A DNA stretch of 64,000 nt, taken from NCBI RefSeq assembly GCF_013340935.1, contig NZ_WHOS01000003.1, positions 124,001-188,000 of the forward strand, written 5' to 3'. This stretch comes from Azospirillum melinis. GTDB lineage: Bacteria; Pseudomonadota; Alphaproteobacteria; Azospirillales; Azospirillaceae. Below, in pieces: positions 30,573 through 40,750 of this stretch (the first letter of the stretch is position 1; every line of letters starts with the position of its first letter). Below the pieces are notes generated by a model. That model was not told the origin of the DNA, made no database searches, and saw only the letters and a list, made by a program, of their open reading frames with translations. A program made the translations under genes and the position numbers.

Positions 30573-31192
30573 CCGCCGAGATGTCCGATACGGACGAGCT
30601 GAACCGCCGCCATGCCGAGAAGATGAAGCGGCGCAAGGCGTTGCAGGAGCGGGCGCTCGCCTCCAAGACGGTGGAGAAGGGCCTGTTGATGGTCCACACC
30701 GGGAAGGGCAAGGGCAAGTCCACCGCCGCCTTCGGCCTGATGATGCGCGCCGTCGGCCACGGCATGCGCGTCGGGATGGTGCAGTTCGTCAAGGGTGCCT
30801 GGTCCACCGGCGAGACGGTTGCGCTGGAGCGCTTCGAGGATCTGGTCGATTTCCACACGATGGGCGAGGGCTTCACCTGGGACACCCAGGACCGCGCCCG
30901 CGACATCGCCGCCGCCGAAGCCGCCTGGGCCAAGGCCAAGGAACTGATGGCCGATCCGCGCTATCGCCTGATCGTGCTGGACGAGCTGAACATCGTGCTG
31001 CGCATGGATTATCTGCCGCTGGACGAGGTGCTGGCGACGCTGGCCGCCCGCCGGCCGGACCTGCATGTCTGCATCACCGGCCGCAACGCCAAGCCGGAAC
31101 TGATCGCCGCCGCCGACCTCGTCACCGAGATGACGCTGGTCAAGCACCCGTTCGAGGCCGGGGTGAAGGCCCAGGCCGGCATCGAGTTCTAA
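30569..31192 (+). CDS. cobO: Cob(I)yrinic acid a,c-diamide adenosyltransferase
   Basis: A 207-residue CobO/BtuR/CobA-type ATP:corrinoid adenosyltransferase that attaches the upper adenosyl ligand. The P-loop is [19 protein letters not shown] near residue 40. [11 protein letters not shown] follows, and [13 protein letters not shown] is near 140. A charged N-terminal helix (residues 5-30) precedes the domain as usual. Overlaps cobU by ATGA; cobQ begins 4 nt later. Confidence 0.96.
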   Translation: MTAEMSDTDELNRRHAEKMKRRKALQERALASKTVEKGLLMVHTGKGKGKSTAAFGLMMRAVGHGMRVGMVQFVKGAWSTGETVALERFEDLVDFHTMGEGFTWDTQDRARDIAAAEAAWAKAKELMADPRYRLIVLDELNIVLRMDYLPLDEVLATLAARRPDLHVCITGRNAKPELIAAADLVTEMTLVKHPFEAGVKAQAGIEF

Positions 31193-31196
31193 AGCC

Positions 31197-32660
31197 ATGC
31201 GATCCCGGGCGATCATGTTGCAGGGTACCGGCTCCGACGTCGGCAAGTCCCTGCTGGTGGCCGGGCTGTGCCGGGCGCTGGTGCGGCGCGGGCTGAGCGT
31301 CCGGCCGTTCAAGCCGCAGAACATGTCCAACAACGCCGCGGTCACGGCGGATGGCGGCGAGATCGGCCGCGCCCAGGCGCTCCAGGCGCGGGCCTGCGGC
31401 GTGGCGCCCAGCGTCCACATGAACCCGGTGCTGCTGAAGCCGCAGTCGGATGTCGGCAGTCAGGTGGTGGTGCGCGGCGTGGTGGTCGGCACCGCGCGCG
31501 CCGCCGACTATCAGGCCCGCAAGCGCGAGCTGCTCGGCACCGTTCTGGATAGTTTCGAGCGGCTGCGGGGCGAGGCCGATATCGTGGTGGTCGAGGGTGC
31601 CGGCAGCCCGGCGGAGGTCAATCTGCGGGCCGGCGACATCGCCAACATGGGCTTTGCCACCGCTGCCGACGTACCGGTTTTGCTGGTCGGCGACATCGAC
31701 CGCGGCGGCGTGATCGCCAGTCTGGTGGGCACCCACGCACTTCTACCGAAATCTGAACAGGAGCGCATCAAGGGCTTTCTGATCAACAAGTTCCGCGGCG
31801 ATGTTCGCCTGTTCGATGAAGGGCTGCGGATCATCGAGAGCCACACCGGCTGGCGCGGATTCGGCGTGGTGCCCTGGCTCAAGGAGGCGGCAACCCTGCC
31901 GGCCGAGGACGCGGTGGCGCTCGACCGGCCGCGGGAGGCCGGCAATGGGGCGCTGCGCATCGCCGTGCCGATGCTGTCGCGCATCGCCAACTTCGACGAT
32001 TTCGATCCGCTGGCGCAGGAGCCGGGCGTCGCCCTGACCATGGTGCGTCCGGGCCAGCCGCTGCCTGGCGATTGCGATCTGGTGATCCTGCCCGGCACCA
32101 AGGCGACCATCGCCGACCTCGCCTTCCTGCGGGCGCAGGGCTGGGACATCGACCTGATGGCCCATTGGCGGCGCGGCGGCCGGGTGCTTGGCATTTGCGG
32201 TGGCTACCAGATGCTGGGCCGGCGCATCGCCGACCCCGATGGCATCGAAGGCCCGCCCGGCGAGGCCGCCGGGCTCGGGCTGCTGGATGTCGAGACGGTG
32301 CTGAAGGGGCCGAAGGTGCTGGAGGAGGCCCGAGGCACGGAGCGGCGCACCGGTGCCGCGGTGGCGGGCTACGAGATGCATATGGGCCGCACGGAGGGGG
32401 CCGACCGGGCGCGGCCGATGCTGGAGCTTACCGGCGGCGGAACCGATGGGGCGGAGTCGGCGGACGGACGGGTGGCAGGCTGCTATCTGCACGGCCTGTT
32501 CACCGCCGACGGCTTCCGCTCGGCCTATCTGCGCCGGCTGGGAAGCGCCGGGTCGGACCTCGGCTATGGCGTGGCGGTCGAGCGGGCGCTGGACGCTGTC
32601 GCCGACCGGCTGGAGAGCGTGGTGGATGTGGACGGGCTGTTGACAGTGGCGCAGGGGTGA
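31197..32660 (+). CDS. cobQ: Cobyric acid synthase
   Basis: A 487-residue glutamine-dependent amidotransferase that amidates four carboxyls of adenosylcobyrinic acid a,c-diamide. The N-terminal ATP-binding domain begins [23 protein letters not shown] and has [13 protein letters not shown]. The C-terminal glutaminase-like domain has the Cys in [13 protein letters not shown] near residue 335 and His in [10 protein letters not shown] near 425. Last gene of the cupin-cobU-cobO-cobQ operon; convergent with ispH 19 nt away. Confidence 0.96.
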   Translation: MRSRAIMLQGTGSDVGKSLLVAGLCRALVRRGLSVRPFKPQNMSNNAAVTADGGEIGRAQALQARACGVAPSVHMNPVLLKPQSDVGSQVVVRGVVVGTARAADYQARKRELLGTVLDSFERLRGEADIVVVEGAGSPAEVNLRAGDIANMGFATAADVPVLLVGDIDRGGVIASLVGTHALLPKSEQERIKGFLINKFRGDVRLFDEGLRIIESHTGWRGFGVVPWLKEAATLPAEDAVALDRPREAGNGALRIAVPMLSRIANFDDFDPLAQEPGVALTMVRPGQPLPGDCDLVILPGTKATIADLAFLRAQGWDIDLMAHWRRGGRVLGICGGYQMLGRRIADPDGIEGPPGEAAGLGLLDVETVLKGPKVLEEARGTERRTGAAVAGYEMHMGRTEGADRARPMLELTGGGTDGAESADGRVAGCYLHGLFTADGFRSAYLRRLGSAGSDLGYGVAVERALDAVADRLESVVDVDGLLTVAQG

Positions 32661-32662
32661 GG

Positions 32663-32681
32663 GAGGGGGCGATGCCCCCTC
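32663..32681. terminator. Hairpin between convergent cobQ and ispH
   Basis: An eight-pair GC-rich stem (GAGGGGGC / GCCCCCTC) with a three-base loop fills the 19-nt space between the two stop codons. It has no T tract on either side, so it is only a possible terminator. Confidence 0.35.
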
Positions 32682-33657
32682 AGACCGCCTCCTGCTCCAC
32701 CGATAACGCGCGCGGCAGCTTGAAGACGATGTTCTCGGTCGCGGTGCGCAGCTCCTCGACCGTCACGTCGAAGCGGCTGCGGGCGGCCTCGATGACCTCC
32801 TCCACCAGCACTTCCGGGGCGGACGCGCCGGCGGTGATGCCGAGGCGGGCGACGCCGGCCAGGGCGCTCCAGTCGATGTCGGCGGCGCGCTGGACCAGCT
32901 GGGCGGCCGGGCAGCCATGGGTCTTCGCCACCTCCACCAGACGCTTGGAGTTGGAGGAGTTCGGCGCCCCCAGCACCAGCAGCGCCTCCACCTTCGGCGC
33001 GATGGCCTTCACCGCCGCCTGACGGTTGGTGGTGGCGTAGCAGATGTCCTCCTTCTTCGGCCCGGCGATGGCGGGGAAACGGGCCTGGAGCGCAGCCAGG
33101 ATTTCCGTCGTCTCGTCGACCGACAGGGTGGTCTGGGTGGCATAGGCGAGGTTTTCCGGGTCGCTCACCTCCAGCGTCGCGACATCTGCCACCGTCTCCA
33201 CCAGCACCACGGCGCCCGCGGGCAGCTGGCCCATGGTGCCGATGACCTCGGGATGGCCGGCATGGCCGATGAGGACGATCTGCTTGCCGTCCTCGTGATG
33301 GCGTTCGGCCTCGCGGTGGACCTTGCTGACCAGCGGACAGGTGGCGTCGAGATAGAACAGCCCGCGCGCCTCGGCCGCCTGCGGCACCGACTTTGGCACG
33401 CCATGGGCGGAGAAGACCACCGGGCGGCCGTCCGGCACTTCGGTCAGCTCATCGACGAAGACAGCGCCCTTGGCCTCCAGGCTTTCGACCACGAAGCGGT
33501 TGTGGACGATCTCGTGCCGCACATAGACCGGCGCCCCGAAGCGCTCCAGCGCCGTCTCGACGATCTGGATCGCCCGGTCCACCCCTGCGCAGAAACCGCG
33601 CGGTGCCGCCAGCAGGATGGTCAGGGGCTGGCGGGTTGGGGAATTGGTCGTGGTCAT
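32680..33657 (-). CDS. ispH: 4-hydroxy-3-methylbut-2-enyl diphosphate reductase
   Basis: A 325-residue Fe-S enzyme making IPP and DMAPP in the last MEP-pathway step. The three cluster-binding Cys are in [11 protein letters not shown] (near residue 22), [14 protein letters not shown] (near 110) and [10 protein letters not shown] (near 205). The [10 protein letters not shown] and [14 protein letters not shown] motifs are also present. It stands alone on the minus strand with 154 nt to the divergent lipoprotein gene. Confidence 0.97.
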   Translation of the reverse strand: MTTTNSPTRQPLTILLAAPRGFCAGVDRAIQIVETALERFGAPVYVRHEIVHNRFVVESLEAKGAVFVDELTEVPDGRPVVFSAHGVPKSVPQAAEARGLFYLDATCPLVSKVHREAERHHEDGKQIVLIGHAGHPEVIGTMGQLPAGAVVLVETVADVATLEVSDPENLAYATQTTLSVDETTEILAALQARFPAIAGPKKEDICYATTNRQAAVKAIAPKVEALLVLGAPNSSNSKRLVEVAKTHGCPAAQLVQRAADIDWSALAGVARLGITAGASAPEVLVEEVIEAARSRFDVTVEELRTATENIVFKLPRALSVEQEAV

Positions 33658-33811
33658 ATGCGCTGTACCGCCCTTGCGTGGAGAAGGTCGCCTTTAGGTA
33701 ATCCTGTGCTGAACGGTCACAAGGGATAGAACCGCCGCGCGGTCTTGTGCCGGTCAAGCTGGGACACTAAAGTCGCGATCCAACAGCCCGTTAACCGATC
33801 AGGCCGAACCG

Positions 33812-34408
33812 ATGGACCGCCGCGACCGTAATATAGGAACCCCCGCCCGGAAAAGCCCGCTGGCGTCCCTCTTTGGGATGGGCCGCCCTGCGTTGCTCGC
33901 GGCCGGGGCCGTTCTGGTGCTTTCCGGCTGCTCCGGCATGGGGCCGACCAGCCCGTCGGAAGCGGCGCTGGCCTGCCCGAAGGTCAACATCGTCCGCGAC
34001 CTGCAGGAAGTGACGGTGTTCCGTCCCGGCGGCAAGGATCTGACCGATCTGGAGTCGCGCGCCGCCCTGACCGATTTCACCGGCAGCTGCGACTACACCA
34101 GCAGCGGCGTCACCGTGAATGTGAACGTCTATCTGGTGGCGGAACGCGGTCCGGCGCTCCAGGGCAGCACCGCCAAGTACCAGTATTTCGTCGCCCTGGC
34201 CCAGCCGGACGACACGCTGGTGTCGAAGGCCTATTTCGACACCGACGTGACCTTCGTCCCCGGCCAGCCGCGCGCCGGAACCCGCGAGGAGCTGACGCCG
34301 AAGATCCCGCTGCCCAAGGACGCCAACGCCAAGGACTGGAAGATCTATCTCGGCTTCCAGCTGACGCCCGAGCAGCTGAACTTCAACCGGACGCAGGTGA
34401 AGAAGTAA
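33812..34408 (+). CDS. Putative lipoprotein, unknown function
   Basis: A 198-residue protein. A basic N-terminus and hydrophobic stretch (ALLAAGAVLVLSGC) end in a lipobox LSGC at about residues 37-40, so it should be lipidated and exported. The mature part is rich in Thr and Val and predicted mainly beta, with two further Cys (ALACPK and GSCDY) that could pair. Not a family I can name. An alternative start at ATG 33878 gives an 18-residue signal. Convergent with the phage-tail-like gene. Confidence 0.75.
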   Translation: MDRRDRNIGTPARKSPLASLFGMGRPALLAAGAVLVLSGCSGMGPTSPSEAALACPKVNIVRDLQEVTVFRPGGKDLTDLESRAALTDFTGSCDYTSSGVTVNVNVYLVAERGPALQGSTAKYQYFVALAQPDDTLVSKAYFDTDVTFVPGQPRAGTREELTPKIPLPKDANAKDWKIYLGFQLTPEQLNFNRTQVKK

Positions 34409-34440
34409 CTGTCTTCGGGCTCCAGCCCGCTGATAACGCC

Positions 34441-34475
34441 TGAAAAAAGGAGCGCCCATCATGCCGTGGGCGCCC
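34441..34475 (-). terminator. Terminator of the tail-like gene (minus strand)
   Basis: A seven-pair stem (GCGCCCA at 34452-34458 with its complement at 34467-34473) is preceded on the plus strand by six A. Read on the minus strand it is a hairpin followed by a T6 tract, 30 nt after the stop of the gene at 34506-35339. Confidence 0.75.
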
Positions 34476-34505
34476 CCTCGACGGTCAAAGCTTAAGGTTG
34501 AAAGC

Positions 34506-35339
34506 TTATGCCAGACGGGTGGCGACGAAGAAGGTAGCCGTCGGCGTGCCGTCCAGGATGCCGTCGGTGACGATAGTGTTGAGCACCTTCATCTCCACGT
34601 AATCGCTCGTCCCGTTCATGTAGGTCACGGATGTCGTGGCGGCATAGGTGGGAGTCGCCATAGGGGTGAGGGAACGGCATAGGGCGATGTTGGTGTCGTT
34701 GAGATAGAGCCCGGCGTAGATCGACCCGTTGGCGCCGCAGTTCATCATCACCTGGGCATGAAGCAGATAGTGGCCGGCGATCGAAGGTTGGAAGCGGGAA
34801 GTCGTGCCGTTGAAAGCGTTGCCGATATTGATGTTGGCCGTGGTCAGCAGCACCTTGGCCCAGCTGTTGTTGGTGATACCGTTCTGGCCGACGTTGTTGC
34901 GGTGCGCTCGGACGACGACGGAGTTCTGCGTCGGAGCCGTAAGGTCGATGAGGGATCGCTCATCCACCACAGCATCGTTGGTGACGGCATCGGTCGTCGG
35001 CAGGAGCATCACGCGGGCCACCGGCAGCTTGCCGACCGGAATCGCCGGCGGGGTCAGGCTGTTGGCGGTGCCAGGGACGATGGCCGCGGCCCCGGTGTTG
35101 CGGTCCACCACCACGCGGTCGATGCGGAAGCCGCTGGTCGGCGGTGCGAAGGGGCCGACCGATTGGGCGTTCACCTCGGTCAGGGTGGTGCCGTTCAGCA
35201 GGTTGCCGGGATCGAGCGCCAGGGTCAGGTTCGGCACGAGTTGGGCATGGGGGGCGAAGTTGCCGACGATGCGCTGGGACACCGCCCAGTTGGCGGCGGA
35301 CTGGGGCAGGTCGGACGGGTTGAAGGCCTGAACGGTCAT
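34506..35339 (-). CDS. Orphan phage-tail-fibre-like protein with C1q-like C-terminus
   Basis: A 277-residue protein without signal peptide. Residues about 1-135 resemble the base/collar part of tailed-phage fibre proteins (PNLTLALDPGNLL near residue 38, FRIDRVVVDRNTGAAAIVPG near 72, VGKLPVARVMLLPTTDAVTNDAVVDERSLI near 102). Residues about 140-277 look like a jelly-roll C1q-like or receptor-binding domain (FQPSIAGHYLLHAQVMMN, GLYLNDTNIA, DYVEMKVLN). It starts after TGGAGAG and has its own terminator. No other phage gene is adjacent. Base composition and codon choice look less GC-biased than the neighbours. Family assignment is from pattern memory only. Confidence 0.6.
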   Translation of the reverse strand: MTVQAFNPSDLPQSAANWAVSQRIVGNFAPHAQLVPNLTLALDPGNLLNGTTLTEVNAQSVGPFAPPTSGFRIDRVVVDRNTGAAAIVPGTANSLTPPAIPVGKLPVARVMLLPTTDAVTNDAVVDERSLIDLTAPTQNSVVVRAHRNNVGQNGITNNSWAKVLLTTANINIGNAFNGTTSRFQPSIAGHYLLHAQVMMNCGANGSIYAGLYLNDTNIALCRSLTPMATPTYAATTSVTYMNGTSDYVEMKVLNTIVTDGILDGTPTATFFVATRLA

Positions 35340-35839
35340 TGCGCGCTCTCCACTCTGTCGATTGGAATGAGTCCCGCGATGGACAACGGCTGGCCAGCTC
35401 GGCGCGATGCGGTGAATGGGTTTGTATACCTATTTTTCTCGCGGAAAAGGAAAATTTCCAAAACTGCTGTATTTCAACGGCTTGGCTGTTTCATGGGCCA
35501 GAGCGCCGATTGACAAACCTGTCTGATCGCGACAGTGTGCCGCCATCACGCCGATGATCCCTCGCGGGAGAGATCGCTTGTAGCCTTGTCGTAAATCGAC
35601 AGGTCCGCAGGCGGCGCCGAAGGAGCAACCGCCCCCGGAAACTCTCAGGCAAAAGGACCGCAAGGGGATAAGGCAACTCTGGAAAGCAGCCTCGGCGCCC
35701 AGTCGCCGCGACTCACCGAAGGAGTAAACCGGGTGCCCGGCTCGACCGGACGGCGGTGAATCTCTCAGGTCCAAGACAGAGGGGGCAGCTTCCTGCACCG
35801 ATCCCGGTGCGGGTGCCGTAACCCTGTCGGAGGACCAGC
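35340..35839. other. Intergenic region upstream of the gcv operon
   Basis: A 500-nt space without a gene. The left part (35410-35480) is AT-rich and could hold the promoter for the minus-strand tail-like gene. The right part holds the tandem glycine riboswitch and its expression platform. Confidence 0.7.
35561..35785 (+). promoter_or_regulatory. Tandem glycine riboswitch controlling gcvT-gcvH-gcvPA-gcvPB
   Basis: Two aptamers are visible. The first runs from CGGGAGAG (about 35565) through GCCGAAGGAGCAACCGCCCCCGG to ACTCTCAGGCAAAAGGACCG (ends about 35660). The second runs from GGATAAGGCAACTCTGGAAAG through CACCGAAGGAGTAAACCGG to ATCTCTCAGGTCCAAGACAGA. The paired CCGAAGGAG / CTCTCAGG hallmarks are those of glycine aptamers. 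Glycine binding should switch on the glycine cleavage operon that begins 55 nt downstream. A six-pair hairpin GCACCG/CGGTGC at 35795-35810 is part of the expression platform. Confidence 0.93.
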
Positions 35840-36952
35840 GTGACCGAGGCCGCAACCGCTCTCAAGACCACCCCGCTGCACGCGCTCCATGTCGAGCTTG
35901 GCGCCCGCATGGTCCCCTTCGCCGGCTATGACATGCCGGTGCAGTATCCCCTGGGCATCCTCAAGGAACACCAGCACACCCGCGAGAAGGCCGGGCTGTT
36001 TGACGTGTCCCACATGGGGCAGGTCCGCCTGACCGGCGAAGATCCGGCCGCAGCATTGGAAACGCTGGTTCCCGGCGACATCAAGGGGCTGGCGCAGGGC
36101 CGCATGCGCTACACGCTGTTCCTGAACGAACAGGGCGGCATCCTCGACGACCTGATGGTGACCAATGCCGGCGACCACCTGTTCCTGGTGGTGAATGCCG
36201 CCTGCAAGGAGCAGGACGTCGCCCACCTCCGCGAGAAGCTGGCCGAGAAGGCCGAGGTGGAACTGCTGGACGATCTGGCGCTGATGGCGCTCCAGGGTCC
36301 GATGGCCGCCGAGGTGATGGCCCGCTTCGTGCCGGAAGCCGCCACCATGAAGTTCATGAGCTACCTGTCCGCCACCTTCAAGGGCGTGCCGGTGATCCTG
36401 ACCCGCTCCGGCTACACTGGCGAGGACGGTTACGAGATCTCCTGCGACAAGGCCGATGCGGAGATGATCGCCCGTGCACTGCTGGGCGAATCGGAGGTCG
36501 AGGCGATCGGGCTGGGCGCCCGCGACTCGCTGCGCCTGGAAGCCGGGCTTTGCCTGTACGGCCACGACATCGACACCACCACGACGCCGGTGGACGGTGC
36601 GCTGGAATGGACCCTGCCGAAGCGCCGCCGCGCCGAGGGCGGTTTCCCCGGCTATGACATCATCCACCGGCAGCTGACCGAGGGCACGTCGCGCCGCCGC
36701 GTCGGTATCCAGCCGGAAGGCCGCCAGCCCGCCCGCGAGCACACCGAAATCCAGGATGCCAACGGCACCGTCATCGGCGAGATCACCAGCGGCGGCTTCG
36801 GCCCGACGGCCGGCGCGCCGGTCGCCATGGGCTATGTCGACATCGCGAACTCGGCGGTCGGCACGCCGCTGACGCTGGTGGTGCGCGGCAAGCCGCTGCC
36901 CGCCCGCGTCGCCGCCACGCCCTTCGTGCCGCAACGCTATTACCGGGGCTGA
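35840..36952 (+). CDS. gcvT: Glycine cleavage system T protein (aminomethyltransferase)
   Basis: A 370-residue tetrahydrofolate-dependent aminomethyltransferase that takes the methylene group from the H-protein arm. Landmarks are [22 protein letters not shown] near residue 12, [14 protein letters not shown] near 55 and [21 protein letters not shown] near 230, which carries the catalytic Asp. Starts at GTG 35840 after CGGAGGA, downstream of the glycine riboswitch. Confidence 0.96.
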   Translation: MTEAATALKTTPLHALHVELGARMVPFAGYDMPVQYPLGILKEHQHTREKAGLFDVSHMGQVRLTGEDPAAALETLVPGDIKGLAQGRMRYTLFLNEQGGILDDLMVTNAGDHLFLVVNAACKEQDVAHLREKLAEKAEVELLDDLALMALQGPMAAEVMARFVPEAATMKFMSYLSATFKGVPVILTRSGYTGEDGYEISCDKADAEMIARALLGESEVEAIGLGARDSLRLEAGLCLYGHDIDTTTTPVDGALEWTLPKRRRAEGGFPGYDIIHRQLTEGTSRRRVGIQPEGRQPAREHTEIQDANGTVIGEITSGGFGPTAGAPVAMGYVDIANSAVGTPLTLVVRGKPLPARVAATPFVPQRYYRG

Positions 36953-37004
36953 TGCCCCGGCTTCCCCAATCACAAGCAACCGTTTTGAACAGGGAAACCT
37001 TCCA

Positions 37005-37379
37005 ATGACCAAGAAATTCACCAAGGACCACGAGTGGGTTCAGGTCGATGGCGATGTCGCCACCGTCGGCGTCACCGACTTCGCCCAGAGCCAGCTGGGC
37101 GACGTGGTGTTCGTCGAGCTGCCCGACGCCGGCCGCGTGCTGGAGAAGGGCAAGGAAGCCGCCGTCGTCGAATCGGTGAAGGCCGCCAGCGACGTCTACG
37201 CCCCGGTGTCCGGCACCGTAGTGGAGGCCAACCAGTCCCTGGTGGACGACCCGTCGATGGTCAACAGCGCCGCCGAAACCGATGGTTGGTTCTTCAAGCT
37301 TCAGCTCAAGGATGCCTCCGAACTGGATGGCCTGATGGACGAAGCGGCCTACAAGGCCTTCGTGGAGGAATCCCACTAA
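37005..37379 (+). CDS. gcvH: Glycine cleavage system H protein
   Basis: A 124-residue lipoyl carrier. The lipoylated Lys is in [18 protein letters not shown] near residue 61. The N-terminal [14 protein letters not shown] start and [19 protein letters not shown] are typical. Lies 52 nt after gcvT and one base before gcvPA, shuttling the aminomethyl group between P and T proteins. Confidence 0.97.
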   Translation: MTKKFTKDHEWVQVDGDVATVGVTDFAQSQLGDVVFVELPDAGRVLEKGKEAAVVESVKAASDVYAPVSGTVVEANQSLVDDPSMVNSAAETDGWFFKLQLKDASELDGLMDEAAYKAFVEESH

Positions 37380-37380
37380 C

Positions 37381-38724
37381 ATGCGCTATCTGCCCCTGAC
37401 CGAGGCCGACCGGCAGTCGATGCTGGAGGCCATCCGCGCAACATCGGTCGAAGACCTGTTCCGCGACGTTCCAAAGGCGGCCCGTCTGGCCGGCCCGATC
37501 GGGGGCTTGCCCAACCACATGGGCGAGCTTGAGGTCGAACGGCTGCTCGGTTCCATGGCCGCCAAGAATGTGCCGGCGGGGTCGGTGCCGAGCTTCCTCG
37601 GCGCCGGCGCCTACCGTCACCATGTACCGGCCACCGTCGACCATCTGGTCCAGCGCGGCGAGTTCCTGACCGCCTACACGCCGTACCAGCCGGAGGTGAG
37701 CCAGGGCACGCTGCAGGTCCTGTTCGAATTCCAGACCCAGGTCGCGCTGCTGACCGGCATGGATGTGGCCAACGCCTCGATGTATGACGGCGCCACCTCC
37801 TGCGCCGAAGCCGTCATGATGGCCAACCGTGTCACCCGGCGGAAGAAGGCGATCCTGTCCGGCGGCCTGCACCCGCATTACCGCGACGTGACCACCACCG
37901 ACGCCCGTTTCATCGGCTTCGAGGCGGTGGCCCTGCCGGCCGCCCCGACCGGCGGCGAGGATCTGTTGGCGCTGGTCGATGACAAGACTGCTTGCGTCGT
38001 CGTGCAGAACCCGGACGTGTTCGGCCATGTCCGCGACTACACCGACCTCGCGGCTGCCTGCCAGGCCAAGGGTGCGCTGCTGATCGTCGTGGTGACAGAA
38101 GCGCTGTCGCTGGGGCTGCTGACGCCGCCGGGCGACATGGGCGCCGACATCGTCGCGGCGGAAGGCCAGTCCTTCGGCAACGCCCTGAATTTCGGCGGCC
38201 CCTATGTCGGGCTGTTTGCGGTGAAGGAGAAATATGTCCGCCAGATGCCGGGCCGCCTGTGCGGCGAGACGGTAGACGCCGACGGCCGCCGCGGCTTCGT
38301 GCTGACGCTCTCCACCCGCGAGCAGCACATCCGCCGCGAAAAGGCGACATCGAACATCTGCACCAACTCCGGCCTGTGCGCGCTGGCCTTCTCGATCCAT
38401 GTCAGCCTGCTGGGCGAAGCGGGGATAACGCAGCTTGCCCAGCTGAACCATGCCAAGGCGGTCCAGATGGCCGACAAGCTGGCGGCGGTTCCGGGTGTCG
38501 AGGTGCTGAACGACGGCTTCTTCAATGAATTTACCGTCAAGCTGCCGAAGCCGGCCGCCGCGGTGGTCGAGGAGCTTGCCAAGCGCCGCATCCTGGGCGG
38601 CGTGCCGGTGTCGCGCCTCTATCCGGGCGAGATGGAGGACCTGCTGCTGGTCGCCGTCACCGAGACCAACACCGATGCCGACATGGACGCCTTCGCTGCC
38701 GCTCTGAGTGAGGTTCTGGCATGA
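37381..38724 (+). CDS. gcvPA: Glycine dehydrogenase (decarboxylating) subunit 1
   Basis: A 447-residue alpha subunit of the two-part P protein; it binds glycine and PLP together with GcvPB. Landmarks are [38 protein letters not shown] (spanning roughly residues 75-112) and the C-terminal [24 protein letters not shown] region. It lacks the PLP Lys, as expected for this subunit. Overlaps gcvPB by 4 nt. Confidence 0.96.
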   Translation: MRYLPLTEADRQSMLEAIRATSVEDLFRDVPKAARLAGPIGGLPNHMGELEVERLLGSMAAKNVPAGSVPSFLGAGAYRHHVPATVDHLVQRGEFLTAYTPYQPEVSQGTLQVLFEFQTQVALLTGMDVANASMYDGATSCAEAVMMANRVTRRKKAILSGGLHPHYRDVTTTDARFIGFEAVALPAAPTGGEDLLALVDDKTACVVVQNPDVFGHVRDYTDLAAACQAKGALLIVVVTEALSLGLLTPPGDMGADIVAAEGQSFGNALNFGGPYVGLFAVKEKYVRQMPGRLCGETVDADGRRGFVLTLSTREQHIRREKATSNICTNSGLCALAFSIHVSLLGEAGITQLAQLNHAKAVQMADKLAAVPGVEVLNDGFFNEFTVKLPKPAAAVVEELAKRRILGGVPVSRLYPGEMEDLLLVAVTETNTDADMDAFAAALSEVLA

Positions 38725-40292
38725 GCATGAACAACCAGGGCCGTCCGTCGGCCATTCCGGCCGGCGCCGCCTCGTTCGACGGCGTGACCGGAACCGTCAC
38801 CGGCAACCGCGGTCTCCAGATCGAAGAGCCGCTGATCTTCGAACAGGACAGCGCCGGGCGCACCGGCGTCGATCTGCCGGACGTGCCGAAGGTGGCGTCC
38901 CGCCTGGGTGCGGTGAAGCCGCGCGCCAGGGTCGGGCTGCCCGGCCTCGCCGAGCCGCAGGTGGTCCGCCACTACACCCGCCTGTCGCAGAAGAACTACG
39001 CCATCGACAGCGGGTTCTATCCGCTGGGCTCCTGCACGATGAAGCACAACCCGCGCCTCAACGAGAAGATGGCACGGCTGCCGGGCTTCTCCGACGTGCA
39101 TCCGATGCAGCCGGTCAGCACGGTGCAGGGTGCCTTGGAGCTGATGGACCAGCTGGCCTACTGGCTGAAGACGCTGACCGGCATGGCCGCCGTGACGCTG
39201 GCGCCCGCCGCCGGTGCCCATGGCGAGATGTGCGGCATCATGGCGATCCGCTCCGCCCATGAGGCGAAGGGCGACAGCGGCCGTACCAAGATCCTGGTGC
39301 CGGAAAGCGCCCACGGCACCAACCCGGCGACCGCCGCCGCCTGCGGCTACAGCGTCGACGCCATCCCGGCGACCGCCGACGGCCGCGTCGATCTGGAGGC
39401 GCTGAAGGCCAAGCTCGGTCCCGATGTGGCCGGGCTGATGCTGACCAACCCCAACACCTGCGGCCTGTTCGAACGCGACATCATCGCCATCGCCGAGGCG
39501 GTGCATGCGGCCGGTGCCTATTTCTACTGCGACGGCGCCAACTTCAATGCCATCGTCGGGCGGGTGCGTCCGGCCGATCTCGGCATCGACGTCATGCACA
39601 TCAACCTGCACAAGACCTTCTCCACCCCGCATGGCGGCGGCGGTCCGGGGTCGGGGCCGGTGGTGTTCGCGGAGTCGCTGGCACCCTACATCCCGGTGCC
39701 CTACGTCACCCACGGCAAGGACGGCTTCGCGCTGGTCGAGAACGCCGGCGAAGGTCCGGCCTTCGGCCGGATGAAGGCCTTCCACGGCCAGATGGGCATG
39801 TTCGTCCGCGCCCTGTCCTACATGCTGAGCCACGGCGCCGACGGGCTGTGGCAGGCGTCAGGCGATGCGGTGCTGAACGCCAACTACGTCATGGCGCGGC
39901 TGGAGGACGTGATGACGGCCTCCTTCGAGGGGCCGTGCATGCACGAGTGCCTGTTCGATGACCGTTTCCTGAAGGGAACGGGGGTCACCACGCTCGACAT
40001 GGCGAAGGCGCTGATCGACGAGGGCTTCCACCCGATGACCATGTATTTCCCGCTGGTCGTCCACGGTGCCCTGCTGATCGAGCCGACCGAGACGGAGAGC
40101 AAGGCCAGCCTGGACCAGTTCGTCGACGCGCTGCGTGCGCTGGCCGAGCGGGCGAAGTCCGGCGATGTCGCCTATTTCCAGGCCGCGCCGCGCCTGACGC
40201 CGCGCCGTCGCCTGGACGAGACGGCCGCCGCCCGCAAGCCGGTGCTGCGCTGGACCCCGCCGGTACCGGCGGAGGCTCTGGCGGCGGAGTAA
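38721..40292 (+). CDS. gcvPB: Glycine dehydrogenase (decarboxylating) subunit 2
   Basis: A 523-residue beta subunit of the P protein that decarboxylates glycine with PLP. The PLP-binding Lys is in [20 protein letters not shown] near residue 297. [20 protein letters not shown] near 95 and [12 protein letters not shown] near 160 are family motifs. Last gene of the operon, followed by a strong hairpin. Confidence 0.96.
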   Translation: MSMNNQGRPSAIPAGAASFDGVTGTVTGNRGLQIEEPLIFEQDSAGRTGVDLPDVPKVASRLGAVKPRARVGLPGLAEPQVVRHYTRLSQKNYAIDSGFYPLGSCTMKHNPRLNEKMARLPGFSDVHPMQPVSTVQGALELMDQLAYWLKTLTGMAAVTLAPAAGAHGEMCGIMAIRSAHEAKGDSGRTKILVPESAHGTNPATAAACGYSVDAIPATADGRVDLEALKAKLGPDVAGLMLTNPNTCGLFERDIIAIAEAVHAAGAYFYCDGANFNAIVGRVRPADLGIDVMHINLHKTFSTPHGGGGPGSGPVVFAESLAPYIPVPYVTHGKDGFALVENAGEGPAFGRMKAFHGQMGMFVRALSYMLSHGADGLWQASGDAVLNANYVMARLEDVMTASFEGPCMHECLFDDRFLKGTGVTTLDMAKALIDEGFHPMTMYFPLVVHGALLIEPTETESKASLDQFVDALRALAERAKSGDVAYFQAAPRLTPRRRLDETAAARKPVLRWTPPVPAEALAAE

Positions 40293-40302
40293 GGATGGAC
40301 AT

Positions 40303-40337
40303 GACGCTCCCCCTCCCTGCAAGGGAGGGGGGCGTCT
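40303..40337. terminator. Strong bidirectional hairpin after gcvPB
   Basis: A 15-pair nearly perfect stem (40303-40317/18 with 40322-40336) closes over a four-base loop between the gcvPB stop and the stop of the small minus-strand gene. It could end both transcripts, although T tracts are short. Confidence 0.7.
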
Positions 40338-40346
40338 TCCTGTTGC

Positions 40347-40562
40347 CTACCTGTCGGTCTTGCCGACGAACTTGTCGGCCTTCTTCTGATCCTCGGCGGC
40401 CTCGCGGGCCATTTCCTCGCCGATCTTCGGATCGATGCTCTTGGCTTCCTCGATCAGGTCGCGCGCCTTGCGGGCATCGCCGTCGGCGGCCTTGTCCAGC
40501 GCCTGCTCGGCCAGATCGTGGGCCTTCTTGTGTTCGGGGCTGTCTTCGTGGCGGGTGGCCAT
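40347..40562 (-). CDS. Small highly charged helical protein, unknown function
   Basis: A 71-residue protein starting MATRHEDSPEHKKAHDLAEQ after a good ribosome site (CAGGAGAAC, about 8 nt spacing). It is almost all Lys, Asp, Glu, Ala and Arg and predicted alpha-helical, with heptad-like Ala/Leu spacing. It has no Cys, signal or membrane segment. Not recognised. Divergent from the NdvB-like gene, 188 nt apart. Confidence 0.7.
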   Translation of the reverse strand: MATRHEDSPEHKKAHDLAEQALDKAADGDARKARDLIEEAKSIDPKIGEEMAREAAEDQKKADKFVGKTDR

Positions 40563-40750
40563 GGGGCGTTCTCCTGTGGCTTGAGCATTGGGAAACAGGT
40601 CGTTGTCCAACAGGAGCCGCCGGCCGGGGTTCCGCTCTCCGCACTGCACAAAATTTTTTCGAAAGCGACGGAATAGGGAAGTCGGTCCGCCCGTTTGTGC
40701 TGGTGTCCGGTGGCGAACGGCCACCCAGCAACAGGGCACGCGAACTCCCC

